From positions 6,386,001 to 6,450,000 of the forward strand of contig NZ_FMIC01000002.1 in assembly GCF_900091625.1 (NCBI RefSeq): a stretch of 64,000 bases of DNA, in the 5' to 3' direction. Numbering within the stretch: position 1 is the first letter of the stretch; each line of letters begins with the position of its first letter. This document shows, in pieces, positions 47,844-56,321 of this stretch. Under the pieces are notes generated by a model, which saw only the letters and a list, made by a program, of their open reading frames with translations, was not told the DNA's origin and did not search any database. Source of the stretch: Micromonospora peucetia. Its GTDB lineage: Bacteria > Actinomycetota > Actinomycetes > Mycobacteriales > Micromonosporaceae. Made by a program: the position numbers and the translations under genes.

Positions 47844-49072
47844 TGGGGAGACAGCTGCACACCGCGACGAAGCAGCCGTTGCGCACCTCCTTGCTGATGG
47901 AGGACATCAGCCAGGCGCTGTCGGTCCAGTACAACAACGCCGTCTACGACATGAAGGCCGCCGGAAGGGACGTCATCACGCTGTCCCTCGGCGAGGCCTT
48001 CTTCGATCTGCCGCTGCCGACGTTCGACGGCCTCACGACGCCCGGTCTGCACCACTACTCGCACTCCCGAGGGCTGCCGGAGCTGCGGCGGCTGCTGGCC
48101 AAGTACTACGAGACCAGGTTCGCGCTCCCGGTGGACCCGGACACCGAGGTGATCGTCACCGCCGGATCGAAGGTCGGCATCTACATGGCGCTCATGGCCA
48201 TCCTCGACCCCGGCGACCAAGTGATAGTGCCGGAGCCGTACTGGCTGAGCTATCCGGCGCAGATCCGTATGTGCCGTGGCGAGCCGGTGATGGTTCCCCA
48301 CGACATGTCGGTCCTCGACTTCGAACGTTTCATCACTGCGCGCACACGTGCCGTCATCATCAACAACCCGAACAACCCGAGCGGGCACATCTACACCCGA
48401 ACCGAGCTGGAGTACCTGCACCAACTGGCCGACCGTCATGGGCTCCTGCTGATCGTCGACGAGGCGTACAACGAGTTCACGCCGCCGGGCACCGAGTTCC
48501 TCGCGGCCGGGGCGCTCGACCCGGACAAGGAGCACACGGTCACGATCAACTCGATGTCAAAGAACTACGGCGTCTCGGGCTGGCGGATCGGATACCTCAT
48601 CGCCAACCAGCGGCTCACCGACCAGGCTCTGAAGATCAACCAGCACCTGGTCACCTGTGCGCCGACCATTTTGGCGGCCTATCTCGCCGAACGTTTCGAC
48701 GACCTTCTGGAAATCACCAGGCCGCAGATCCAACGCACCGTCCAACTGCGCAACCGCGTCGGTACCTGGCTCGCGGACAACGGCATCGACACATTGCCCG
48801 GCACGTCGACGTTCTATCTTTTCACCTCCCTGGGCGGATCCAGCCTCGACTCCACCGAGTTCGCCAGCCGGCTGCTGAAGGAGAGCGCGATCAGCGTGGT
48901 GCCCGGCATCGGGTACGGGGACTCATGCGATCGCTATATCCGGATCTCCGTGGGTAGCGAGTCCGAAGACCGCATCGCCCGCGGCGTGGCCGCGATCCGC
49001 GACCTCGTCGAGACCACCACTCCCGCACGCGAGGCTGTCAAACCAACGGCTCTGTCTCACATTCGCTGGTGA
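47843..49072 (+). CDS. Class I/II PLP-dependent aminotransferase
   Basis: 409 residues, ATG at 47843 overlapping the proA-like stop. Fold-type I aminotransferase with PEPYWLSYPAQI, INNPNNPSGHIY, IVDEAYNEF and the PLP lysine in SMSKNYGVSGWRIGYL. It may transaminate the semialdehyde made by its operon partners or another keto or amino acid of cluster B. The last codons (ALSHIRW) are encoded by an insertion-sequence end at 49046-49065, so the native C-terminus was replaced by IS sequence. The catalytic core appears intact. Confidence 0.92.
   Translation: MGRQLHTATKQPLRTSLLMEDISQALSVQYNNAVYDMKAAGRDVITLSLGEAFFDLPLPTFDGLTTPGLHHYSHSRGLPELRRLLAKYYETRFALPVDPDTEVIVTAGSKVGIYMALMAILDPGDQVIVPEPYWLSYPAQIRMCRGEPVMVPHDMSVLDFERFITARTRAVIINNPNNPSGHIYTRTELEYLHQLADRHGLLLIVDEAYNEFTPPGTEFLAAGALDPDKEHTVTINSMSKNYGVSGWRIGYLIANQRLTDQALKINQHLVTCAPTILAAYLAERFDDLLEITRPQIQRTVQLRNRVGTWLADNGIDTLPGTSTFYLFTSLGGSSLDSTEFASRLLKESAISVVPGIGYGDSCDRYIRISVGSESEDRIARGVAAIRDLVETTTPAREAVKPTALSHIRW
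49046..49065. repeat. Insertion-sequence end, copy 2 of the 20-bp exact repeat
   Basis: Same 20 bases and orientation as 38771-38790, but here they supply the last codons of the aminotransferase. Downstream (to 49,300) the sequence GCTGGTGACCGAAGGTAAGC resembles IS end sequence, but no transposase gene is present. Confidence 0.75.
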
Positions 49073-49300
49073 CCGAAGGTAAGCCGCTGACGCTGCTGCT
49101 TTAGCGCCGGCTGGTCGGTTGTCAGGAAGCTGACATGAGGTAACGGCGGGGACGGAAGTGCGCTCAGCGGTGGCGGGAGCGGTCATGGACGTCATGTCGC
49201 TCCAGATTCGGGGTGAGCGGGACTGTTCCGGGGGTGCGCGGCACGGTGGTGCCGGGCACCCCGGCGGGCGAGCGGGAAGGACGGACGCAGCGCCCTCGGG

Positions 49301-49885
49301 TCAGCGAGCCGTGGCCAGCAACTCCTCCATGGGTGGGAACCGGGACGCGATCGCGTCGCCGGTGAAGGCCTCGTCCCAGTCGGTCTCGGCGGCGTAGATG
49401 TGCAGGGCGGCGAAGTCGGGCGTCTCCCCCATGTCGAACCAGTGCCGTACACCAGCGGGCGTGCACACCAGGTCGCCCGGCTCGGCGATCAGCACGTGGA
49501 CGGTGTCGTCGTTGGCCAGCCGCAGATAGAAGCCGCACCGGCCCTGGGCGAAGAACCAGACCTCGTCCGAGCGGTGGGTGTGTTCGTTGAAGTAGCGGTC
49601 ACGGGTGGTGCGGGCCTTGGCGGCCCACCGCGGGTCGGAGTCGTCCGGTGCCATCCGGACCACCTCGACATGTCCCAGGCCGGTCTCGGCGGAGAACCGG
49701 TCCGCCTCCGTCCGGTACAGGCCGAGCACGTCGTCGTCGCCGAAGCCGGCCGTCAGGTCCTTGAGGGTCCACCGCTCGAACCGGGCGCCGTGCGCTCCGA
49801 GTTGCGCCGCGATCCGGTCGGGATCCCGGGTGGTGAGCAGCGGCTTCGCCTCGCCCGTGGCGGGCAGAACCTGGAGCAGTGTCAT
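49301..49885 (-). CDS. Acireductone dioxygenase-like cupin
   Basis: 194 residues, ATG at 49885. The protein matches the acireductone dioxygenase (MtnD/ARD) family. The metal ligands are His102, His104 and Glu108 (NEHTHRSDEVWFF) and His148 (AGVRHWFDMG). Family members use Fe or Ni to cleave an enediol intermediate of methionine salvage with oxygen. No other methionine-salvage gene is nearby, so it may have been recruited to cleave a reductone-like intermediate in cluster B. It is the last gene on the minus-strand side, separated from the SDR at 50197 by a transposase remnant, so membership in the operon is uncertain. Confidence 0.85.
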   Translation of the reverse strand: MTLLQVLPATGEAKPLLTTRDPDRIAAQLGAHGARFERWTLKDLTAGFGDDDVLGLYRTEADRFSAETGLGHVEVVRMAPDDSDPRWAAKARTTRDRYFNEHTHRSDEVWFFAQGRCGFYLRLANDDTVHVLIAEPGDLVCTPAGVRHWFDMGETPDFAALHIYAAETDWDEAFTGDAIASRFPPMEELLATAR

Positions 49886-49956
49886 GGCTGTCGCCTTTCG
49901 ATGTTACGGACATACGGCACGAGCAATAGTCAAGAGTTATGGATGAGAAATCTTGA

Positions 49957-50191
49957 TCAGGCGGCTGCGGCGTCGGTCATGAACGCCATGGCGAGGCCGG
50001 CCGCTTTCGGGCCAGTTCCTTTGGTGACCTTGGCGCGGTGCCGGACGGTGGCGAAGGTGGAACTTCGCGCTGTTGGCCAGCTTGAACGCGGCCACCCGCC
50101 GGCGGGCGTGCTCACGATTCTCGGCGTTCCACACCTCGGCCAGAGCCTTGACGTTCATCCACAGGTTTCGAGCATTGCTCACAGCACGGTG
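49957..50191 (-). pseudogene. IS256/Mutator-type transposase remnant
   Basis: The minus strand encodes RNLWMNVKALAEVWNAENRE and HARRRVAAFKLANSAKF. After an internal deletion and frame change it gives TFATVRHRAKVTKGTGPKAA and GLAMAFMTDAAAA, with a stop at 49957. These are conserved blocks of Mutator-type transposases. It is inactive and splits the ARD-like gene from the rest of the minus-strand operon. Confidence 0.8.
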
Positions 50192-50196
50192 CCCGG

Positions 50197-50919
50197 TCAG
50201 TGGCCGGGCTCGAAGTGCAGCTGGCTGAGGAAGCAGTCCCGGGGCTGGTTGACGGCGAAGGCAACGCATTCCGCGAGGGACTGCGCGGTCAGGGTGTCCT
50301 TCGGGGTGCGCGAGGCGCCCTCCCAGGCGGGCGACAGCGGGTCGATGTTGTCGAAGTCCGGTGGGAACAGGGAGATGACACGGATGCCCTCCGCGCGCAG
50401 CCGCTTGGACAGGATGCCGGTGAACGCGGCCTGTCCACCCTTGGCCGCGTAGAACGCCTCGTGGCCCGCGCAGCCGGTGTAGTTTGGCGTCGCGGCCGCC
50501 GACACCAGGGTGACGATGTCGGGCCGCTGCGAAGCACGCAGTAGCGGCAGGAAGTGCTTGACCATCAGGACAGTGCCTCCGGCGGACGCGGTGGTGGCCA
50601 GGATGTCGGCATCGTCCGCGGTGGTCAGATCCTCGCTCTCCAGCCAGTTGGCCCCGTTGTTGAGAAGTACATCGACGGCGCCGGCCTTCTCCCGGACGCC
50701 GTCCGCGAAGGCGCGTACAGACTCTGGATCGGTGAAATCGCAGGCGAAGGCATGCACCCGGTCGCTACCGAGGTCACGGATCTCCTGCGCGGTGCGGCGG
50801 GCGCCCTCCAGGCTGCGCGCGGAGAGGAACACCTCGGCGCCCTGCCGGGCGAAGATGATGGCCAGGGTGCGCCCGAAGTCCCGGGCGGCACCGGTGATGA
50901 CGACGCGGAGGTTCTCCAT
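50197..50919 (-). CDS. Short-chain dehydrogenase/reductase, copy 1
   Basis: 240 residues from the ATG at 50919; the upstream Pro-rich extension of the open frame is not supported. Rossmann motif TGAARDFGRTLA, NAG-type NNGA (VLLNNGANW), serine in LVSAAAT and the catalytic YAAK (AFYAAKGGQAA). The glycine-rich loop has Asp where the family consensus has a second Gly. About half of its residues appear identical to the SDR at 52360, including the unusual PPDF and QPRDCF segments. It probably oxidises or reduces an alcohol/ketone in cluster B. Confidence 0.88.
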   Translation of the reverse strand: MENLRVVITGAARDFGRTLAIIFARQGAEVFLSARSLEGARRTAQEIRDLGSDRVHAFACDFTDPESVRAFADGVREKAGAVDVLLNNGANWLESEDLTTADDADILATTASAGGTVLMVKHFLPLLRASQRPDIVTLVSAAATPNYTGCAGHEAFYAAKGGQAAFTGILSKRLRAEGIRVISLFPPDFDNIDPLSPAWEGASRTPKDTLTAQSLAECVAFAVNQPRDCFLSQLHFEPGH

Positions 50920-51082
50920 CGCAGTGGTGCCTTTCAGGTTGCGAGCGGCAGTCCGCTCGTACGGAGGGTGGCCTGCACGGGGCGGCGGTGGCCCCGGATC
51001 AGCCGCGGTGCGGGGAGCGTGCGGTGCTTGTCCCGGCGGGCCGGGCTGGCTGGGCTGCGAGCGATTACTTGAAGGGGCATGC

Positions 51083-52033
51083 TCATCGGCCGAGGGGCCG
51101 CTGGGCGTCGGCGGTGACGGAAAAGACGCCTTCCCGATTGCGGTTTTGGCAGAACTCAACGTCGGCGAGCAGGACTTCCTCGTCCTTGTGCCTCAACAGG
51201 ATGGCGCCCGCGCCGCCTTCACCGGTGGTCGCGGTGATCGACTCGCCCGGAGTTGGCAGGAAGATGTCACCGGCGTAGGAGCGCAACGCCCGGATCTCGT
51301 CCAGGCCTTCGATGCGGACCAGCCGGCCCCCTTCGCGAGCGACGAAGGCGTAGTCGGCGACGAAGCCCGGCTCGATCGGCCGTCCGGCCAGTGCCCGGGG
51401 GCCGCCGGCGAGCGCGGCCGCCTGGTCGGGCAGGCCGAGCAGGGCGCAGAGGTGCGGCAGGGGGTGGCCCGCAGTCCGGGCCGCGAACTTGACCAATTTC
51501 AGGGTCCTGTCGGCGCCCATGACCACCTCAAACGTGACGGGTCCCGAGGCTAGGCCGATGCCCTTCACCACGGACGACAGCCGGTGCGCCAGATCGCGTT
51601 CTCGCGGCGAGCCGGGCGCGAGGTTCACCACGCTGGTGAGCAGTGACCTGTGGGCTTCCTCCAGCAGGAAGCACCGCCAGACGTCGGTGAGGTGGAGCAC
51701 GCCGTCAAGGACGACACCGTTGACAAAGCACGGTGTGCCGGGCACATGGTCGTGGGCGACGATTCGGCCACCTCCGTCCCACAGCCGCCGGATCTCGGGT
51801 TCCGGCGGTGCGACTCCGGGCCGGACCAGCACGGCGGAGCCGGTGTCGTCGGAGATCTCCGGCCGCAGGACGACCGTACGGTCCCGGCGGGCCGCCAGGT
51901 GGGCGGTTAGCTCCGCCGGGCTGGCCAGGACGTGCAGGTCGAAGGCGAGTTCCGGGTCGACAGCCGCAATGGCCTCGTGCTGACGCACCTTGCTGGCCCA
52001 CGGATTGGGCACCACGGTTCCGGCTTCGGACAC
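51083..52033 (-). CDS. ATP-grasp ligase-like protein lacking the usual N-terminal domain
   Basis: 316 residues. The GTG at 52033 is chosen because GAAGGAG lies about 7 nt upstream; longer frames exist. The sequence starts where ATP-grasp domains start (NPWASKVRQHEAI) and continues with a nucleotide-binding lysine/arginine strand (RTVVLRPEI, then SGSAV-type TGSAVLVRPG), a central fold and TFEVVMGADRTLKLVKFAAR. The pre-ATP-grasp domain of about 90 residues found in amino-acid ligases is missing. Such enzymes form amide bonds via acyl phosphate. Some expected metal-binding Glu/Asn residues are replaced (VKFAAR where E.N.R is usual), so activity is uncertain. Confidence 0.6.
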   Translation of the reverse strand: MSEAGTVVPNPWASKVRQHEAIAAVDPELAFDLHVLASPAELTAHLAARRDRTVVLRPEISDDTGSAVLVRPGVAPPEPEIRRLWDGGGRIVAHDHVPGTPCFVNGVVLDGVLHLTDVWRCFLLEEAHRSLLTSVVNLAPGSPRERDLAHRLSSVVKGIGLASGPVTFEVVMGADRTLKLVKFAARTAGHPLPHLCALLGLPDQAAALAGGPRALAGRPIEPGFVADYAFVAREGGRLVRIEGLDEIRALRSYAGDIFLPTPGESITATTGEGGAGAILLRHKDEEVLLADVEFCQNRNREGVFSVTADAQRPLGR

Positions 52034-52359
52034 GGTCGTCTCCTTCGGGTCAGTAACCCGAGCCTCTGTCGGGGCCATCCTGAGGGATGGAACTCGGGTA
52101 CGCGGCCGTCCGGCGGACTCAACCGCCAATGGCGTGATCGAACCCGCGGGCGAGTCGGTGGGAGGGCGGATCGCCTGCCGAGCCTGCGACCGGGCCTACG
52201 GCCAAGGAACGGTCAGAGCAGCCCAGTTCGGGATCCTTCGGTACCTGGTGCAGCAGATAGTGGGCCGCCAGGCTTCGGGGCCCGGGTACCTCAAGGCCCC
52301 GGATCAGGCCGGAGACGATGACAGGCGTGGTGGTGCTGATGGAAACCCATGGTGTTCAT

Positions 52360-53130
52360 TCAGACGGTTTGTTCGAAGTGGAACGCCTTGATGAAGCAGT
52401 CCCGTGGCTGGTCTATGGCGAACATGACGCACTCCACGAGGGAGTGGGCGGTGAGCTTGTCGCCCGCCCTGCGGGGTGCCGTGTCCCAGTCCGGGCCCAG
52501 TGGGTCCGGGTTGCTGAAGTCGGGCGGGTACAACGAGATGACGCGCACGCCGTGCGGCCGTAGTTGGGGGGAGAGCAGATCGGCGAGGCCGGCCTGCCCG
52601 TGCTTGGCCGCATAGAACGCGGCGTGGGCCTGGGTACGATAGTTTCCGGTGAGCCCGGCCGACGAGATCAGGTTGACCACGTCGGGCCGTTCGGACTTCA
52701 GCAGCAGCGGCAGCAGGTGCTTGGTGACGAGGACGGTGCCGGTCACGGTCGAGGCGACCGTGGCGACGATGTCCTCGTCGGCGGCGGAGGCGAGGTCCTC
52801 GCCGGGCAGCCAGCGGGCCCCGTTGTTGATCAGCACGTCGACGTGGTCGGTCACCGCGGCGATCTCGTCGGTGAAGGCGCGTACCGACGCCGGGTCCGCC
52901 AGGTCGCAGCGCAGGGCGTGGACGCTGCCCGACCCGAGGCCGCGGATCTCGTCGGCGACGTGCTCGGCCGCCGCCAGATCCCGGGCGGAGAGCAGGACAT
53001 CGTCGCCGCGGCGGGCGAAGAAGAGGGCGAGTGTCCGGCCGAAGTCCCGGGCGGCTCCGGTGATGACCACGCGCCGGCCGCGGGGCTCGCGGCCGGCCGG
53101 GCCGGCCTGATTGCCGTTCTGAAGTGTCAC
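52360..53130 (-). CDS. Short-chain dehydrogenase/reductase, copy 2
   Basis: 256 residues with a GTG start at 53130. Motifs: TGAARDFGRTLA, LINNGARW, serine in LISSAG and YAAK (AFYAAKHGQAG). It is a clear paralog of the SDR at 50197 and shares the Asp-containing glycine loop. It lies 48 nt downstream of the HAD phosphatase gene in the minus-strand operon. Possibly the two enzymes act on consecutive alcohols or form a heteromer. Confidence 0.88.
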   Translation of the reverse strand: MTLQNGNQAGPAGREPRGRRVVITGAARDFGRTLALFFARRGDDVLLSARDLAAAEHVADEIRGLGSGSVHALRCDLADPASVRAFTDEIAAVTDHVDVLINNGARWLPGEDLASAADEDIVATVASTVTGTVLVTKHLLPLLLKSERPDVVNLISSAGLTGNYRTQAHAAFYAAKHGQAGLADLLSPQLRPHGVRVISLYPPDFSNPDPLGPDWDTAPRRAGDKLTAHSLVECVMFAIDQPRDCFIKAFHFEQTV

Positions 53131-53178
53131 TGTGCGGCTTCCATGTTCGCAGTCGGTTCAGGGGCGTGCGGGCTTGGG

Positions 53179-53931
53179 TCAGCGTCCGGCAGGACCCTCG
53201 TACGCCTCAATGCCGGTCAGCGAGCCGTTGGGGTCCAATCCGGCTGCGACCAGAGAGCTACGGGGATCCGCGCCGTCGAGCACCTGGGCGGGCGGAAAGA
53301 AGCCGTGCCCGTTGACGAGCACGAAGCCCATGCCTACCGTCTGGGCGGCGAGGAGGTCCTGGCGCGAGTCGCCGAGCAGGACCGCCTCGCCGGGGGCGGC
53401 ACCCACGTCGGCGAGCGCCGTGGACAGCCGCCGCGCCTTGGGTTCATCGCCGCCGAGCACGGCTCGGAACTCACCGGCCAGCCCGTGTCCGTCCAGGACC
53501 CGTTCCGCCTCGGCGGTCAGGGTGCCGGTGGCCACGTACAGCGGCAGGCCGCGCGCGGACAGGCTGCGGACCAGCACGTCGGCGTCGGGGCACAGCGGCG
53601 CCTTGGGGTAGCGCTCGGCGAGCAACTCGGCGTAGCCGCCCGCGTAGCGCTGATAGAACGTCTCAAATCTCTCCCCCATGGCCTCTTCTCCGCCCAGATG
53701 GTACCGGTGGAAGGAGAGGAAGTGCTCACGGCGGGTGCGGCCGAAGGTCCGGCGGAACTCGTGGATGTAGGGGTCCACCAGTTCCGTTCCGAACTCCGCC
53801 AGCGCCTCGCGCATGCACTCCACCTTCAGCTCGTTGGAGTCCACGACCACGCCGTCGAGGTCGAACACGACGAGACGGTGGGCGGCCAGCGCCTGTTCGA
53901 GGCGCTCGCCGACATGGTCAGACAGCGGCAT
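53179..53931 (-). CDS. HAD-family phosphatase
   Basis: 250 residues from the ATG at 53931, overlapping the aldolase gene end by 14 nt. The nucleophile motif is FDLDGVVVDS, the threonine motif is VATGTLTAE, and the C-terminal acidic motif is LLGDSRQDL. This is the phosphoglycolate/beta-phosphoglucomutase-like subclass with a helical cap (about residues 30-100). It likely removes a phosphate from a sugar-phosphate-like or phosphorylated hydroxy-acid intermediate made by the neighbouring aldolases. Substrate inferred only from context. Confidence 0.85.
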   Translation of the reverse strand: MPLSDHVGERLEQALAAHRLVVFDLDGVVVDSNELKVECMREALAEFGTELVDPYIHEFRRTFGRTRREHFLSFHRYHLGGEEAMGERFETFYQRYAGGYAELLAERYPKAPLCPDADVLVRSLSARGLPLYVATGTLTAEAERVLDGHGLAGEFRAVLGGDEPKARRLSTALADVGAAPGEAVLLGDSRQDLLAAQTVGMGFVLVNGHGFFPPAQVLDGADPRSSLVAAGLDPNGSLTGIEAYEGPAGR

Positions 53932-54952
53932 GGCGGAGCGCGTCCTCCAGCGACGCCGCGGTGAACGACGTCTTGCGGTTCTGAGCGAGGAAGTCCAGGG
54001 CGCGCAGTTTGACCTCGACATCCCGCTCCAGGCTCTCCTCCAGGCGCTGGACGTAGGTCGGGTGGATCCGGCGCATGCCCGCGATGGCGTAGAGCGCACT
54101 GGAGCCCCAGCGGTATTTGTGCATCAACGGTTCGAAGCGCCGGGCCACCAGGTCCAGCAACGGCTGCAGCGTCTGCTGGTCCGTGCCGAGCGCCGCCAGG
54201 AGCTGTTCGGTCCTGGCGTTGCCGGCCCCCCGGCCCATACCGAGGACGGTGGAGTCCACCCAGGTGGCGCCCGCCTGGGCGGCGGCAAGGGTGTTGTGCA
54301 GCGCGAAGCCCTGGTTGTCGTGGCCGTGCAGGCCCACGGGGGCGGCATGGCCGGCCCCGAACTGGTCGACCAGTTCGGTGATCCGGGGGGCGTGCAGGGA
54401 GCCCAGGGAGTCGGCGAGGTACACCGACTCCAACGGGCCCAGGCCGGCCACCAGGCGGACCAGGTCCGCCACTTCGGCGGGAGACGCCAGGTCCACCTGC
54501 ATCAGGTTCAGACAGACCCCGAAGCCGGCCCCGCGCAGGGAGTCGACGGTCTCGGCGACGCCCGCCGCCCTGCTGTGGTGGACGGCCACGCGGACCAGGT
54601 CGACCGGCAACGGCCCGTCGGCCAGCAGGCTGCGCAGCCGCGGGCCGGCCTCGGACGCCGGGACCTCGGCCAGCGCCGTCGCGTCCACCATGACGGCGAA
54701 GCGCAGCCGGTGGCCGTCGGGCAGGGCGTCGCGCAGCGCGGGCGTGACACCCGACGGGAACCTGCCGTATGGACCCCGGTCGCTCGGGGTGAACTGGGTG
54801 TAGCCCAGCTCGACCACGTCCACGCCGGTCGCCGCGCAGGCATTGAGGTACTCCTGGACGAGAGTCGCCTCGAACTCCCAGTTTGTGTAGTAGCCGCCGT
54901 CCCTCAGCGTGCAGTCGAGCACGGTGACGTCGGTGCGGGCCACCGCGCTCAC
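53918..54952 (-). CDS. HMGL-like (DRE-TIM) aldolase/synthase
   Basis: 344 residues with a GTG at 54952 overlapping the mutarotase stop by 4 nt. The N-terminal DCTLRDGGYYTNW motif and the metal-binding HGHDNQGFALHN place it in the DRE-TIM metallolyase superfamily with 4-hydroxy-2-oxovalerate aldolases and isopropylmalate synthases. GMGRGAGNARTEQLL is also typical. The C-terminal 60 residues resemble the small communication domain of the aldolases. It would make or break a carbon-carbon bond at a keto acid. Tight coupling with the HAD gene suggests formation and dephosphorylation of one intermediate. Confidence 0.85.
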   Translation of the reverse strand: MSAVARTDVTVLDCTLRDGGYYTNWEFEATLVQEYLNACAATGVDVVELGYTQFTPSDRGPYGRFPSGVTPALRDALPDGHRLRFAVMVDATALAEVPASEAGPRLRSLLADGPLPVDLVRVAVHHSRAAGVAETVDSLRGAGFGVCLNLMQVDLASPAEVADLVRLVAGLGPLESVYLADSLGSLHAPRITELVDQFGAGHAAPVGLHGHDNQGFALHNTLAAAQAGATWVDSTVLGMGRGAGNARTEQLLAALGTDQQTLQPLLDLVARRFEPLMHKYRWGSSALYAIAGMRRIHPTYVQRLEESLERDVEVKLRALDFLAQNRKTSFTAASLEDALRHAAV

Positions 54953-55338
54953 TTGTCCTCCAGGTCAGGAAGGGTATTGGTGAAGTCGACGTGGTGGATG
55001 CGGCGCATCGGCGCCCAGTTGAGGCGGCCGTCGTTGCCCGGGTGCCGGACCAGGAGGCTGCCCTCGCCGTCGTGCATCATGTCGTCCCACGCCTGGACCC
55101 GGGGGTGCAGGTCGTTGGCGCGCAGGAAGTCGTGCACGGGCTCGAAGTGGTCATCGGCCTCGACGTACATGAAGAGCGTGAGCGGGTCGATGTAGAAGAT
55201 CTGCAGCTTGCGGACGCCGATGGTCTCCAGGGCGCCGCCCGGTCCGACGATCTCGGGCCACACCTCCCGGTGGAGCGCGATGTACTTCTCCGCAGCGGCC
55301 TCGTCCCGAAGGCGGATGGTGAAGGCGTAGTTCTTCAC
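54949..55338 (-). CDS. L-rhamnose mutarotase-family protein
   Basis: 129 residues. The GTG at 55338 overlaps the upstream stop (GTGA) and has AAGGAG at a proper distance; the longer frame to 55590 lies inside the dapA-like gene. Small dimeric alpha/beta-barrel type: YAFTIRLRDEAAAEKYIALH, HREVWPEI and FMYVEADDHFEPV match the RhaM family, which converts sugar anomers. Its catalytic-type His and the Tyr/Trp pair are kept. In this cluster it may act as a cyclase or isomerase rather than on rhamnose. Confidence 0.8.
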   Translation of the reverse strand: MKNYAFTIRLRDEAAAEKYIALHREVWPEIVGPGGALETIGVRKLQIFYIDPLTLFMYVEADDHFEPVHDFLRANDLHPRVQAWDDMMHDGEGSLLVRHPGNDGRLNWAPMRRIHHVDFTNTLPDLEDK

Positions 55339-56273
55339 GGCGCGAGCTCCTTGGCAAGGGTTAGCAGGTACTGGTAGGTGCGGTGAACTTCGGTCCAGGA
55401 CTCGTCGTCCAGGACGTGGCGGCTCGGACCCCGGACATGGGTGGTCTTGATCAGGCCGCGTTCTTTCAGAAACCGTTTGGCGATCGACAGGTAGTAGTCG
55501 GTGCTGTTCATCATGTGGCACATGAGGTACGACAGCGGGTAACCAATCCGTTCGGCCTTCTCCCGCTCGCCGGCCTCCAGCAGCCGCCACAGGGTCACCA
55601 CGATCTCGGCGATCTCGGCGGCGGGGATCGTTCCGGCCAGGCCCCGGCGGTGACAGTCGAGGAGCATCATGCCGCCGTCGCCCTCGAAGATGCGGGCCCG
55701 TCCGCCGGTGGCGTCGCGCAGCTCGCTGACCTTGGGCGGCGAGGGTTGAGCCTCGGGCTTGAACAGCACCCGGTCGGGGCCGTACCGCTCCAGCATCCGG
55801 GCCTGGGCAGCGATGGTCAGGGGCTGCTTGGCCAGGCTCTTGGCGTGGTGGATGATCGCGGGTATCCGGACCGACTCCACGACCCGGGTGAAGTACTCCA
55901 CCATCCCGTTCTCGTCGAGCGGAATCGTGGCCGGATGCATGACAAGCAGGGCGTCCACTCCGACGGACTCGGCGTGCCGGCTGTACTCGACGGCGGCCTC
56001 AGGCGTCTCGGCGCCGGTGCTCATCACGGACACACCGCGTCCGGAGGCGGCCTTCGCGCTCAGCTCGGCGACACGCAGCCGCTCGGTGTGCGTCAGTCGC
56101 AGCACCTCGGAGACCTGGCCGACCACGAACCCGTCGCAGCCCACATCGAACATGTGCTCCGTCTGGGCAAGGAAGTCCTCCTCGTCGAGGACGCCGTCGT
56201 CGGTAAACGGCATGATGACGACCGGCAGAACCCCCTTGGTCTCCTTGATTCCGTTGGGCCGTCGCAGACTCAT
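55335..56273 (-). CDS. Dihydrodipicolinate synthase-family aldolase
   Basis: 312 residues, ATG at 56273. Schiff-base class I aldolase of the DapA/NAL family, (beta/alpha)8 barrel. The catalytic lysine is Lys172 (VLFKPEAQ). The usual active-site Tyr of YNxP is replaced by His in AIIHHAKS, so it is unlikely to be lysine-pathway DapA. Such enzymes join or split pyruvate-like keto acids and aldehydes. It is tightly coupled to the mutarotase gene (4-nt overlap). It could act on the aldehyde released in the hydrazine branch, but this is a guess. Confidence 0.85.
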   Translation of the reverse strand: MSLRRPNGIKETKGVLPVVIMPFTDDGVLDEEDFLAQTEHMFDVGCDGFVVGQVSEVLRLTHTERLRVAELSAKAASGRGVSVMSTGAETPEAAVEYSRHAESVGVDALLVMHPATIPLDENGMVEYFTRVVESVRIPAIIHHAKSLAKQPLTIAAQARMLERYGPDRVLFKPEAQPSPPKVSELRDATGGRARIFEGDGGMMLLDCHRRGLAGTIPAAEIAEIVVTLWRLLEAGEREKAERIGYPLSYLMCHMMNSTDYYLSIAKRFLKERGLIKTTHVRGPSRHVLDDESWTEVHRTYQYLLTLAKELAP

Positions 56274-56321
56274 CGATGCTCTCCTTCGTGTTGTGCCACC
56301 CCTGCGGCGTCGTCCGGCCGG

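Noticed and set aside
55335..56273. Lysine-pathway dapA
   Set aside because: The usual active-site Tyr is replaced by His and the operon context is secondary metabolism.
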